Below, one piece after another: positions 48,901 through 58,082 of a stretch of DNA of 61,890 nt. The stretch spans positions 754,740-816,629 of the forward strand of contig BJOX01000127.1 of NCBI GenBank assembly GCA_009731375.1. The letters run 5' to 3'. A model generated the notes under the pieces. That model saw nothing but the letters and a program-made list of their open reading frames with translations, did no database searches and was not told the origin of the DNA. The stretch is from Paulinella micropora. Taxonomy: Eukaryota > Cercozoa > Imbricatea > Euglyphida. How positions within the stretch are numbered: position 1 is the first letter of the stretch; the number at the start of each line of letters is the position of its first letter. The position numbers were made by a program, and so were the translations under genes.

Positions 48901-51718
48901 ACTTCTCAAAGTCTCCAAAATCTATCATTTTCTCCACTTTAGCCCGTGTTGCACCCCAATCGGGTATAAACTGGCTATAGTATTGCGCCATCGCAAGGAA
49001 TGAGTGCAATTCAGTGCGGTTCTTCGGTATCGGTCGATTCATAATCTCCTCCCTCTTCTCTTTGGATATCGAGACTCGATTATGGGAGATCTCGTACCCT
49101 AAGTATGTCACACTCGTCTTGGCAAGTTGACACTTCTTTAGATTGCACTTCAGGCCAAAAGCTCCGATGCGCCTGAATATATCGGACAAATGATCGATAT
49201 GCTCCTCCATTGTGTTAGAGTATACGATAATGTCATCGATATAGCAAAATGCATATTCTCCCGCCTTCTGTCCCCGCCTTCTCATAAAGCCACCGTCAGA
49301 CAAATCATCGTACTGACTGCTCAACATCTTCTGCATCGCCTTCTGGAAAAGTCCTGGGGCTTGCTTGAGGCCCATCGGAAGCACTTTCCATTGGTATATT
49401 TCCATACCCACCACAAACGCCGTCAGCCATCTGGACTTTTCCTCCAGTGGTATCTGCCAGAAGCCATTCTTAAGGTCAATGACCGAATAGAATTTTGCAT
49501 TCCGCAGTACTCTCCTTCCTTCTTCTAATGTCGGGAGAGGATTTCTCTCTTCCTCCAGCACCTTGTTAACACGAGCATAGTTAACTGTCAGGCGCCATTC
49601 TCCTCCTGGCTTCGGCACTATTCTCGGTTGTGAGACTATTGAGGATGTTGATCTCTCAATAAAGTCCTCATTGAGCAGCTGTCTTGCTAGCTCCTCCGCT
49701 ATCTTCGCCTCATGTATACTCAAATTCGCCCTTCGTGGTGCCGGTGACGGCTCCGCACCCGGTATTTTGTAAATAACCGCAGTGAAATCTTCAGGCTTGA
49801 CACCACCTGCATGTGGAGGGTCAAAAATTTCCTTGTTCGCCTCTAATTTGGCTTTTAAAAGCTCCTTCTCCTTCTCCGTGCCTACTCCTTCTTCCAATAT
49901 TTTCCGCGCCGCCTCTTGAAAATCTTCATCAGACATCTGCTTATGCTGCTTGAGGGGTTCTCTGTCCTCCTCCAAGCCTAAGTCCTCTTCCGAGACATCA
50001 TCTAGGCCCGTCTTTTCATACGTGACCGTGTCCGGCTCATCATCTTTACCGAGCTCCACCAGCATGTCAATGAGTCTCGCGTATTGCAAAGGAGCTTTAC
50101 GGGTGTAAAAACCATCAAAGCATGTGAATGCTTGCGGTATCAATTTCAACTTGTCGAGGTCTCTGAGCTTCCGCTTGTATGCACTGCTCTGCTCACGAGT
50201 TCCCATACGACAAGCCACCACTAGCTGTTGCTTGCGAGAGGGTACCGGTATAGGATGATCAATAAGCCGGTCCCTTATTTCCTGCGCCCATATCGCCTTC
50301 TCATTATATGGCAGGATAATAGTATACGGCTTATTATTTTCGAATAAAGTCCGTAAGCATTTCTTCACTTCAGACAGTGAACGCGGCCACGTGGGCTCGT
50401 CACCCCAGAAATCAGTAATAAAACTTTTAATAGTTTCTGGTGGAGTATCCGGGATTCGCCCCGTTCTCCTTGGTACAAACGCCTCCCTTTTTTCTTCTCC
50501 TACTTTCGCATGGAAACAGTATCCGTTAGTAATATGGACATCTGTTCCTACTCCTTCCGCGAATCTCGCCAACGACGGGCTTCTTTGTGCGACACATATA
50601 ATCTCCTCCTTTCGCTTCTCGATTAAGTCATCAATAGACTTTTTGTCCCAATGGCATGTCGGAACTGTGACAGTGCACACTTGGGATTCCCAATTGTCGG
50701 TCCAGGACAGTTCATCCGGTCTTACGACATGGGGGTGAACGTACACCTCAAGTGCCTCATGTGCGATGGCCATCTTTTTGTGATCCGTCGCTAGACTCAG
50801 CTCATAAGCCTCATAAGAGTCAGTAGCGTTGAAGGGATCAATATCGTTCTCTTCTCCTCTTTTTACTCCATATATCACTCGCCGTGCGGCGCAATCAATC
50901 ACAGCCCCCATCGTAGCCAATTGGTCATACGATAGTAATATTGACCCGTGGTAACCGGGGACGACATAGAGGTCCATACGGTATACTCGTGCGGATTTCA
51001 ATTTAAAGGTCAGTGTGATGATTCCCGTGATATCCGTCCGGCTGCTCACTCCTTTGAGAGTGCCCGTTGACTTTTTCATATTTCCGTCCACCCAGTCCCG
51101 GTATCGATTAAAAAACTTCCGGCCGACAATATTAATATTCGCCATCGTATCATTACCAACTTTTAATATTGTCTTCAATGTTTCACAATAAAGTTCCGTA
51201 TAACACAGAGCATCGGGCCTGTGTATATTGGCTGCGAGAACAAGAACTTTACGTTCCAAATTTTGGAGTCTTGTCTCTAAGTTTTTCAACTCCTCCTTCT
51301 TCTCCTCCTGCTTCACCTCATTAACATTTTTATTATTCTGCGGTACTGGTGCGTTTACTATTTGAGCGACATTGTCTTGTGGTACTTGAGTACACACATT
51401 GTCTTTTTGCTCGCCACCCGCCGCGACCGTAGACATTGAGTCTGTTCGTGGTTGTTTGCTTGGCCGAGGCGATACGTCTGCCATTGGCCTCCTCGCCTCC
51501 ATCGCAAGTCTCGCCTTCCTATTTGCATCAGTTATCATTGGTAACCGTGCTGTATGAACGGGTATGAGACTACCTTGGGGCTGCAGTCTCTGTGTACCCA
51601 CATCTTTGTTTTCACATAGAGGAAGCGTTGGCCCAGTCTGCACAACAGCATTAGAAAGCACTGTGACTTTAGGGTTAAACTTCACAGTCTTCTCCTTCCT
51701 CTCTTCTTCCCCCTCCAG
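45905..51718 (-). CDS. pol: Pol polyprotein of the gypsy element
   Basis: About 1,926 residues from the first possible start at 51685; the frame is open back to the gag stop. From the N-terminus: a protease-like region (about 165-250) with NDTMANINIVGRKFF and a downstream LSYDQLATMGAVIDC; reverse transcriptase (about 675-880) with VIDLKNGFWQIPL and YIDDIIVYS; RNase H (about 955-1080) with VVDTDASKFAIGAVL; integrase with an HHCC zinc region (HNCPLLAHPG to CIPCK), core acidic residues in HIDHVGP, SDRGSDF and GKIERVHR, and a GPY/F module (WKGPYQIMEQTGPLNYKIR). No chromodomain is recognised; instead an unassigned tail of about 300 residues follows. There is no ATG near the start and gag ends in the same frame, so Pol is probably made as a Gag-Pol readthrough product. 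No internal stop or frameshift is visible. Confidence 0.95.
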   Translation of the reverse strand: MEGEEERKEKTVKFNPKVTVLSNAVVQTGPTLPLCENKDVGTQRLQPQGSLIPVHTARLPMITDANRKARLAMEARRPMADVSPRPSKQPRTDSMSTVAAGGEQKDNVCTQVPQDNVAQIVNAPVPQNNKNVNEVKQEEKKEELKNLETRLQNLERKVLVLAANIHRPDALCYTELYCETLKTILKVGNDTMANINIVGRKFFNRYRDWVDGNMKKSTGTLKGVSSRTDITGIITLTFKLKSARVYRMDLYVVPGYHGSILLSYDQLATMGAVIDCAARRVIYGVKRGEENDIDPFNATDSYEAYELSLATDHKKMAIAHEALEVYVHPHVVRPDELSWTDNWESQVCTVTVPTCHWDKKSIDDLIEKRKEEIICVAQRSPSLARFAEGVGTDVHITNGYCFHAKVGEEKREAFVPRRTGRIPDTPPETIKSFITDFWGDEPTWPRSLSEVKKCLRTLFENNKPYTIILPYNEKAIWAQEIRDRLIDHPIPVPSRKQQLVVACRMGTREQSSAYKRKLRDLDKLKLIPQAFTCFDGFYTRKAPLQYARLIDMLVELGKDDEPDTVTYEKTGLDDVSEEDLGLEEDREPLKQHKQMSDEDFQEAARKILEEGVGTEKEKELLKAKLEANKEIFDPPHAGGVKPEDFTAVIYKIPGAEPSPAPRRANLSIHEAKIAEELARQLLNEDFIERSTSSIVSQPRIVPKPGGEWRLTVNYARVNKVLEEERNPLPTLEEGRRVLRNAKFYSVIDLKNGFWQIPLEEKSRWLTAFVVGMEIYQWKVLPMGLKQAPGLFQKAMQKMLSSQYDDLSDGGFMRRRGQKAGEYAFCYIDDIIVYSNTMEEHIDHLSDIFRRIGAFGLKCNLKKCQLAKTSVTYLGYEISHNRVSISKEKREEIMNRPIPKNRTELHSFLAMAQYYSQFIPDWGATRAKVEKMIDFGDFEKWDEEALQAFHALKDLIYKDPKDGGLVLTMPDFTKQFVVDTDASKFAIGAVLQQEDEEKKLRPIMFISRKLCAAERNYCTRQREALAVVWALKRLREYLWGGPQFTVRTDHHNLLWLMNHEQTGRLARWQAFLSCFDFTMVHLPGKRNVVADSLSRLEFNSEVSALVSTVEMEDLSTDKVYEVSHIEAMEMASGVRYDRTGLRYSPQGPDHGICCELHTQEDAEWSYEVYENAKANIREEEETQEVYAEPPQERRSDLDDDPERIGVRLEDGTIHIASPTAWRQQQAQDPEFKELIQLYQNPDELRMTKAIKDQMKEMGWRDGLLWYKGLHGRYASQPDKWTLWVPESLRRFIFVAAHNCPLLAHPGRQRTHMFVARRFWWKKMKEEIDQAVDACIPCKINKTPLKANFGLIGEFPLHAGMFEFIHIDHVGPFPESKDGYKYLLTAIDRATNYVWIIPVKDVTGKTTAEALIDRIISQIGVPRKICSDRGSDFNNEVIDKLSKYYGMKWQYVTAYNPRANGKIERVHRPLKASLKMYCTKKENQRAWVEAAPSFAFAMNCLPSTALGGSKSSISPYQLVYGREPDIPTSLLHPKDTWADADELFGMRLRVKMEAEQIVRAHREAERRKTDAEGVRQAHLDQIKFQVGDIVLLYHPQVPKGVSSKLFTHWKGPYQIMEQTGPLNYKIRGRGKVQIVNVRRLIKYDPFLLEDESVEEALKRMKDDFKEVPPIHKEAGIDQDDAYRAPIAEKEESEVDSKEKTDRISAVGTQSKSPREHSGKKEKITEAQLRRARNDLINDQPRKAMRSMRSKDVHQEEEGTDTDPNAGNVEIVHERWKEGDAIATIAWVKNVFYLMRPAEQHVADDTLSDLYLMRVVAVPRQMRVTRTLKISSAAKIVQPILQFWRSMDPVEDPKARHYLPVYKDAKSLETWDDTITPRDKDYTAWTIQTLPRGVLDVPFELSLGGIPNKIWDILEQSKFDLTFVGGPPPGKEIRARRRRQ

Positions 51719-51721
51719 TCA
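51716..51721 (-). promoter_or_regulatory. Candidate stop-codon readthrough site, UGA CUG
   Basis: The gag stop is TGA (51719-51721), immediately followed by CTG, then GAG GGG GAA in the same frame with no other stop before pol. UGA followed by CUR is a known leaky context in viral and cellular genes. A structure downstream was not assessed. Confidence 0.7.
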
Positions 51722-54412
51722 TTCCACCACCTCGAAACGATTACCTTGAGTAGTGTCCGGGTAGGATGACGTATCGGTCTCCGAGGCAGTGTTGTAGGCC
51801 TGAGCTCGACCGAAATTTGGGTTGGAGCTTGCCCACGAGCCTCCTCCTCCTCTGGGTGGGGGGGCTGGAGCTCGAACAGCTCTCCCTCCATAAGGGGTAT
51901 ATCCCCGACCTCCTCCTCTTCCTCTCTGAGGGGTTCCCTGCCACCTCGAGGCTCCTCTCCATGTTCCTCGTCCTCCTCCTCCTCCTCCTCCTCCTCGTCC
52001 TCCTGCTCCTGCTCCTCCTTCTCGTCCTCTTTGAGAGGCCTTTAAGTTCTTTTGTCTCTCCCTTTCCTCCTTCTTCTCCTTCATCCTCTTCATGTAGGTA
52101 ATGATTGCCTCTCGTAACTCCTCATCATCACACATATTGGCATACCAACCTTCGTTCACAGCGGCAATCTGAAGCATATTGAAAAGGCCCGGTTCCTTGC
52201 CTTCCGTCCTGCTCAGAAAATTTGCCCTTGCTGTTGGGTTCTGCCTATCATGATTGAAAGAGCAGTCTCTGTTCTCCATCTGTGCCTTACACTGCAAGCC
52301 CGCGAACCACCTCCAACATGCGGTCTTCAGGTCTGGCTCTCTCTGTCTCTTCCAACCGGCAACTCTGTTTGTGTACGTGGCTTGTGCGCCAACAGGTACA
52401 CCGCCTGCCTGTGCCGTATGTGCCTCCGTGAGCGAGTCCATGTTTGAGCATGCACTCATCACTTCTTGAAACAGTGCTGACGGAGCAACGCTTTGAACCG
52501 TATTTTCGAACACGTGTGTCTCGAGGAAGTTCTTGGACTTCACTGAGCTAAACGTCGAGCATTGTTGTATGAGCTGAGTAAGCTTACTCGGGTTAACTGT
52601 GTGTAACGCCGAAAAGAAATAGAGGATGATCGACTTGCGGCCATAGAATAGCCCATAGGAGGAAACTACCTCCGTAAGGGTCGCCGCCAAGCCAACAGCA
52701 CTCCTCAAACTCATCGCCACTGTCTCAAAGATTTCAAATCCTATGAGAGTACCAGTGCAGAGATGCTGGTATCCATGAGATTGAAAATATGAAATGAGTG
52801 TGGCCACCGCCAGTTCACACTGAGCGTCTAGGCCTGTTGCATTGTTTCTCTTAATCTCCTCCTTCTTTCTCAAAAACTTGTACTGTGTCAGATCAAATCC
52901 CTCCGAGACTAGAGATTGGTCAAAAACAGTAACAAGGGCCTCGTATTCCTGCGTTTCGTCGCAAGGAAAAGCCTTCATGCAGGCATTGATCTCTTTGAGC
53001 TTGCTCAAAAGCGAAGCATCAGAGTCTTTGTCTGAGCTCGTCTTGGCATATAGCATGAGACTTGCCACTCCTCCTTTCTTCCCCTTGAAGGCATTTATGA
53101 TGTTCTGTCTGTCCTTCTTCTCCGTGTTTGTGACCACCACCGTAGTTGAGCCCGAGGGTGCAGGGGCTGGTGGGGCAGGAGCTGGTGGGGTCAAATATGT
53201 CGGAGGGTGTGTCTTTGCACCACTCACTTTTGCTTTCATTCTTTCCAGTCTCATCGTCTTCTCGAACTCCTCATTCTCTTTCGCCTTCTTCTTCTCAGAT
53301 ATCACCAGCTTTTGAGCATGAGTGATAAAGGCCACCAATTCAGAAGCAGATCTGAGAAAATTATATTTCTCCACATATTGGTCAACACCTGCTTTGTTGG
53401 CGACCGGTGGTGCGTTACTAAGTGATTTAAGGACAGAGTGATCCTTGGTAGGAATCCATCTCTTCCATGCCTCCTTGTGCAGTAACGCACCCATCAACAG
53501 TCTGATCTTGGTCAGAACTCTGTCGGTCTTCTCTAACTCATCAATCACAGGATGAGTTTCTCCTGCTGCCTTAATGCTTTTTTCCATCTCTGCCTTCCCC
53601 TCCTCCAAGGCCTTTATTTCCATTGTAAAAAAATGAAATATGCCACTCGAGTTTTTCGAACCCAGATTGGTCTTCATTTTTGTTACATCGACTGCCTCCT
53701 GACCAGTCGCGAGGAATCTGGCCGTTGCTCTTGGGTTTGTGTACTGGAGGTAACCCTCACATCGTGGGCCGTATGTACGTTCCCAAATCAGGGTTTGAGT
53801 GTACACCCCAAAGATAGCATCGAGTAATTCAAGGTGGGTGTGTGTGTCCCCAAACTTGATATGCTGTATCTTCTTTCTCTCTTCTGGATCAGAGACCAGT
53901 TTGCCGAGGAGCTGTGCTGTGTTTGATAATAGGATATAGACATCCTTTTTAGCACGACTTTTCTCTCTTCTTTGATCCTGAGGGATCCACACATAGGTAT
54001 CCTTCTCTACCCCCATCTTGTTATCAAACTCTTCTTTAGTGAGGTCATAGTGGTCTTGCACCCACTGTTGTTCCTCCACTGTGATCTCCTCTCCATCACT
54101 ATGAATCAAGTCGATCATTTTTCGTCCTCCTCCTCCCGTGTAGGCAGGTGGTAAGGGATTACCATATGCTCCTCCTCCTCCCGTCTCTTCTTGTTCAAAT
54201 CCTCCTTCATCTTCGTCTCCTCCATATCTTCCTTCATCATCCCAGCCCTCTTCTACTCCTCCTCCTACTCCTTCATCTCCTCCTCCTTCATTCAATCCTC
54301 CTCCTCCTCCTTCATTCAATCCTCTTCCTCCTCCTCCTCCTCCTGCTTCTTCTTCTTCTCTTCTTTGATCTGCCTCCGAGAATTCACTCACTTCGGCGGT
54401 CTCTGTCGACAT
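51719..54412 (-). CDS. gag: Gag polyprotein of the gypsy element
   Basis: 897 residues from ATG at 54412. It begins with an acidic, Glu/Gly-rich low-complexity region (about 15-105), then a long alpha-helical, charged body as expected for matrix/capsid. A cysteine/histidine cluster at about 697-722 has the spacing C-X8-C-X8-C-X3-H (CWRWFAGLQC then CSFNH), which is a CCCH-like finger rather than the usual CCHC knuckle. The C-terminus is Arg/Gly-rich with RGG motifs, suited to RNA binding. No breaks are visible. It ends at the UGA readthrough candidate. Confidence 0.93.
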   Translation of the reverse strand: MSTETAEVSEFSEADQRREEEEAGGGGGGRGLNEGGGGGLNEGGGDEGVGGGVEEGWDDEGRYGGDEDEGGFEQEETGGGGAYGNPLPPAYTGGGGRKMIDLIHSDGEEITVEEQQWVQDHYDLTKEEFDNKMGVEKDTYVWIPQDQRREKSRAKKDVYILLSNTAQLLGKLVSDPEERKKIQHIKFGDTHTHLELLDAIFGVYTQTLIWERTYGPRCEGYLQYTNPRATARFLATGQEAVDVTKMKTNLGSKNSSGIFHFFTMEIKALEEGKAEMEKSIKAAGETHPVIDELEKTDRVLTKIRLLMGALLHKEAWKRWIPTKDHSVLKSLSNAPPVANKAGVDQYVEKYNFLRSASELVAFITHAQKLVISEKKKAKENEEFEKTMRLERMKAKVSGAKTHPPTYLTPPAPAPPAPAPSGSTTVVVTNTEKKDRQNIINAFKGKKGGVASLMLYAKTSSDKDSDASLLSKLKEINACMKAFPCDETQEYEALVTVFDQSLVSEGFDLTQYKFLRKKEEIKRNNATGLDAQCELAVATLISYFQSHGYQHLCTGTLIGFEIFETVAMSLRSAVGLAATLTEVVSSYGLFYGRKSIILYFFSALHTVNPSKLTQLIQQCSTFSSVKSKNFLETHVFENTVQSVAPSALFQEVMSACSNMDSLTEAHTAQAGGVPVGAQATYTNRVAGWKRQREPDLKTACWRWFAGLQCKAQMENRDCSFNHDRQNPTARANFLSRTEGKEPGLFNMLQIAAVNEGWYANMCDDEELREAIITYMKRMKEKKEERERQKNLKASQRGREGGAGAGGRGGGGGGGGRGTWRGASRWQGTPQRGRGGGRGYTPYGGRAVRAPAPPPRGGGGSWASSNPNFGRAQAYNTASETDTSSYPDTTQGNRFEVVE

Positions 54413-55178
54413 GATGTCGTAGTAGTGATCAACAGGAGGACAGTGTCAGCTCCTATGTTTGGTTTTTGTTCGTTTGTGTTCTGTTCCTCCTTCAGTCGAT
54501 TGACTAGTGAAGAGAGAAACTAATAGAGAGGGTAGGATAAGATTCCCTGTCCTCTATGAAACACTGTTTGTATGTTTGTTTTTGTTTGAGAAAAATAGTC
54601 TTTGAGACTTTCTCCGATTTCTTGTTCTCCTTACTCAGATTACTTTCTCCTCCTTCTTTTCTATATTGTATCTAGTATGAGGCACTTGGACCTACACACA
54701 GATAGTAATAGAGAAGCTAGAAAAGCTCTCCTTGAGAAGTCGACAGTCGGTCGGATAGGTTCTCAGACCTACCTTTAGAAAACGATCAGAGATTTGCAAA
54801 AATACTCTGACGTATGTGTGAGATAATGCAGATAAATGCACAAACTAGAAGGGTAGAGTGTTGTGCTCCTGTCCCTATGCTTGTTTGTGTTTTGTGTGTG
54901 TTCCTTCACTCTTCTGTCCACCTCCTTCTTCTTGGTCTCTGTGTGAGAACAGCAAGAACGACAGAGAGTTTGTATCTGATGTCTCCTTGTGAGCACACAG
55001 ATACTGATTGGGCTAGAGGGTACGAGACACCTGCTTGAGACCAATCAAATTATTTGTTTTGTGAAAGAGTTATGAGGGAGCTGTGTTGGAGTATTTGTTT
55101 TCGTCTGACGTCCCCGTGTGAGACAGGTCAGTGAAAATTCACTCTGTTGCCTGTGTGGCAAAGCAGAAAGAAATCACC

Positions 55179-55196
55179 CTAGTGATGTGGACTCCA
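55179..55196 (-). other. Candidate primer-binding site
   Basis: Two bases inside the 5' LTR, the element strand reads TGGAGTCCACATCACTAG. It begins with TGG, the complement of a tRNA CCA end. The tRNA could not be identified. Confidence 0.6.
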
Positions 55197-55198
55197 AA

Positions 55199-55434
55199 TG
55201 TAATGCCCCCAACGATAGCTCGTAAAAAGTCGGTAATACAACCAAACACAGTCCTCAAGAATGAGAATGATGTCTCGTTGTATTAGCTCAGTGAAGCCAA
55301 AAAGGAAAACGGCAACAGACCAGGAATAAAATGGCATCAGGTCCAATCCGGACAAATAATACTGAAAAACAAGCTGGTGCACCTGTCACCAGGAAAAGGT
55401 ACTTTTTACCGGCTATCCGGGGGTGATGCCTACA
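55199..55434 (-). repeat. 5' LTR
   Basis: Identical to the 3' LTR except for TACA in place of TATA near the TAAT(A/G)C position and one fewer G. Confidence 0.97.
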
Positions 55435-55709
55435 TAATTCTCGTATATTATATTTCTCGCATACATACTGTACATTGAGGGGAGTATAGGTGATTTGAGC
55501 GCGAGCGTGATTCAACGCGCGCCGAGTGACGTCGTACCTCCTTATAGGAGAAGAGGCCCATGACATGCCTGGACTTTCATCTTTCTCTTCCCTCCCCCCA
55601 CCCATTAAGTTGTAATAACCATTCAGTTGCATAATTTTACAAAGTCGAGGGGGAAGATGAGAAGCGCCGCGGCGAAGGCTGATTCGGGCCCCGGAAACTT
55701 ACTAAGTAT

Positions 55710-55749
55710 GTGCGTGTTCCCGTGCTGGCGTAAGCTCGGGAACACGCAC
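55710..55749. other. Perfect 13 bp stem, 14 nt loop hairpin
   Basis: GTGCGTGTTCCCG (55710-55722) pairs with CGGGAACACGCAC (55737-55749). It is GC-rich within AT-rich DNA. Could be a terminator-like or RNA element; no adjacent gene explains it. Confidence 0.75.
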
Positions 55750-56490
55750 TACCTTATCATCAGATTGTATTGCTCAAATGCTGAAAACACTTCGTAATCA
55801 CACTGCGGCCGGCTATACTATGATACATAAAAATCGGCGATAAGAAGCCAACTTGGGGGTGGAGTGGTAGACGAAGGGCGATTGATCAGACTATATGTCT
55901 TGATAGGCACCGGGCATCTACCCGACACCCAGACCCGCTGATGATTTACAGATATTTGTATGTGATATATATTATATATATTACTTTTGTTACTTTTATA
56001 TACCCCCTTACGGGAAGCGCTTCCAACTTTCAAATTTTAGTTTTCATATTATGATCATTATGTGAATATGTATTATATATACATATACTATTTTTCATAT
56101 ATTTATCACATATTTATGTTATTACTTCTTTTGAAGTGATTATCATATCTCTGTATTCTTATATGATCCATATCTATGTAATTTTTACATATTAAATCTC
56201 TTACTCATTTGTGAGATAGGGAGAGTAGGGAGTTAATCCTCTTCTCGTTGGGTAGGCCAGAATATTCCACAGGTCCGGTGCATTGTACGTACTCTAGTTG
56301 ATACGTACTCGCGACAGGTTAAAATGCACGAAGTTCTGCAAGAAAAATCCAACACTTTTGAAAATTATTGGTTCCTTCATAAAAACAAAAGATTATATGT
56401 TACTTTAATAATATTTTTTAAAAATTCAAAAAAAATTGAATTTCAACCGTTACAACTGCTTTTTAACGGTTTTGTAAGGATTTTGTGGGA

Positions 56491-56610
56491 TTTTTGTAAT
56501 CTATTTGTTCTTTCTTGGTTTTCATTGAAAACAACTAATTCTGATGTAAAAGAATATAAAGTCTAGTTGTTTTCAATGAAAACCAAGAAAGAACAAATAG
56601 ATTACAAAAA
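56491..56610. repeat. Long hairpin 1: perfect 47 bp inverted repeat
   Basis: The arm 56491-56537 is the exact reverse complement of 56564-56610, with a 26 nt loop beginning ATTCTGATGTAAAAG. Perfect identity of the arms implies recent origin or active maintenance. Confidence 0.9.
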
Positions 56611-56824
56611 ATCAACAATATATGATACAACGTTCGAAACGGTTATGTAACGGTTACAAATTTGAATATTTTTGAATATTTTTGAAAAATTATGATAAAT
56701 TATATTATTCTGATGTAAAAGAATATAAAGTGTCATAATTTTTCAAAAATATTTTAAAAAAATTCAAATGTGTAACCGTTACATAACCGTTTCGAACTTG
56801 AAAAGGTACATTGTTGATTTTTTG
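56605..56824. repeat. Long hairpin 2: about 91 bp imperfect inverted repeat with the same loop
   Basis: Arms 56605-56695 and 56733-56824 pair with several mismatches; both contain GTTCGAAACGGTTATGTAAC or its complement. The loop includes 56707-56731, which is identical to 25 bases of the loop of hairpin 1. The left arm overlaps the end of hairpin 1 by 6 bp. Confidence 0.85.
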
Positions 56825-57469
56825 TTGTGAAAATTTCAGTAGTGCAACAAGTCACGTTACGTAAGTAGTTTTGATACAGAAACATTTAATAATGTTTTTT
56901 ATTAATATTAATAACATTATTAAATTAAATTCAAATTAAATTCAAATTCAATTTCAAATTCAACTTGATTACTAACTTGAAAGTTGTGTTTCATAGAACG
57001 ACATTTTTCGAGTCACAACTCTAAGGTTTTTACACTTTTATTAACGACTAGGAATCGTTTTATATTATTAAAATTTGTCAAAATAAAATGTAATATATTA
57101 ATATAATTGAATTCATTTTATATTTAATGTATTTTTCAAAACATTAATATTACATATCCGAACTTTGAATATTAGCGGTTAATAAACGTACAAGTTTGAC
57201 AGTCAATTTATTAAAGGTAAGTACTGGTCGTGCCTCAAAAGCTTGTTAGCTCATGCAGCAAGCAACAAGCACAAAAGATAAATAAAGTAAACAATATTGT
57301 TAGTTGAAACTTATCCTTCAATTCAGATCCGAAATTGAACTATGGCCGACCATTTTAATGTTCAGTTCTAACACAATTCAAAAGCAGTAACAATAATTTT
57401 TAATGGTAAAACTGTAGCAAGTATTAACTTAAATATTAAGGTCGAAAATTACTACAACTTCATGTCAGT

Positions 57470-57728
57470 TCAGTCATGCTTACATTTTTTGTGTTTTTTT
57501 GCTTTGGCAGGGCTTTCTTTCTTTCTCCCCTCTTCATCACTAGAGCTGTCACTGCTAACGTATTTTGGCTTCTTTCCTTTGCTTTTACGTTTCTTAGTTT
57601 TGCGAGGCGAGCTAGGCTCAGAAGAAGAAGGTGAAGGAGATGACGGTGCATGATGCTTGCTCTTCTTGTGGGCCTCGTAGCTGTAAGCTGCAAAAATAAT
57701 AATAATAATAATAATAATAAAATAAAAA

Positions 57729-57793
<65 letters not shown>

Positions 57794-58011
57794 GTGCTTC
57801 TCTGTCAATGGCTGATGCATTTCTGCACATGCGCCTCCATCGTCTCACCCNNNNNNNNNNNNNNNNNNNNNNNNNNNNNNNNNNNNNNNNNNNNNNNNNN
57901 NNNNNNNNNNNNNNNNNNNNNNNNNNNNNNNNNNNNNNNNNNNNNNNNNNNNNNNNNNNNNNNNNNNNNNNNNNNNNNNNNNNNNNNNNNNNNNNNNNNN
58001 NNNNNNNNNNN

Positions 58012-58082
<71 letters not shown>

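Larger units (their letters stand above)
44831..55434 (-). mobile_element. Ty3/gypsy LTR retrotransposon, essentially complete, 10.6 kb
   Basis: Contains 5' LTR (55199-55434), primer-binding site, gag (51719-54412), an in-frame UGA, pol (PR, RT, RNase H, integrase), polypurine tract and 3' LTR (44831-45067), all on the minus strand. The LTRs are 236-237 bp and differ by one substitution and one G indel, so insertion was recent. A 4 bp target duplication flanks it. The pol order RT-RNase H-integrase defines Ty3/gypsy (Metaviridae). About 790 bp of leader and 840 bp of 3' non-coding DNA (with an ATT array at 45366-45415) complete it. Confidence 0.97.
55435..57469. other. AT-rich island, no gene recognised
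   Basis: Starts with the right target duplication. A purine tract at 55476-55485 could be the polypurine tract of the interrupted copia element. Composition becomes strongly AT-rich from about 55950, unlike the GC-rich exons around it. Only short, non-descript frames occur. Contains the hairpins listed separately. Confidence 0.6.
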
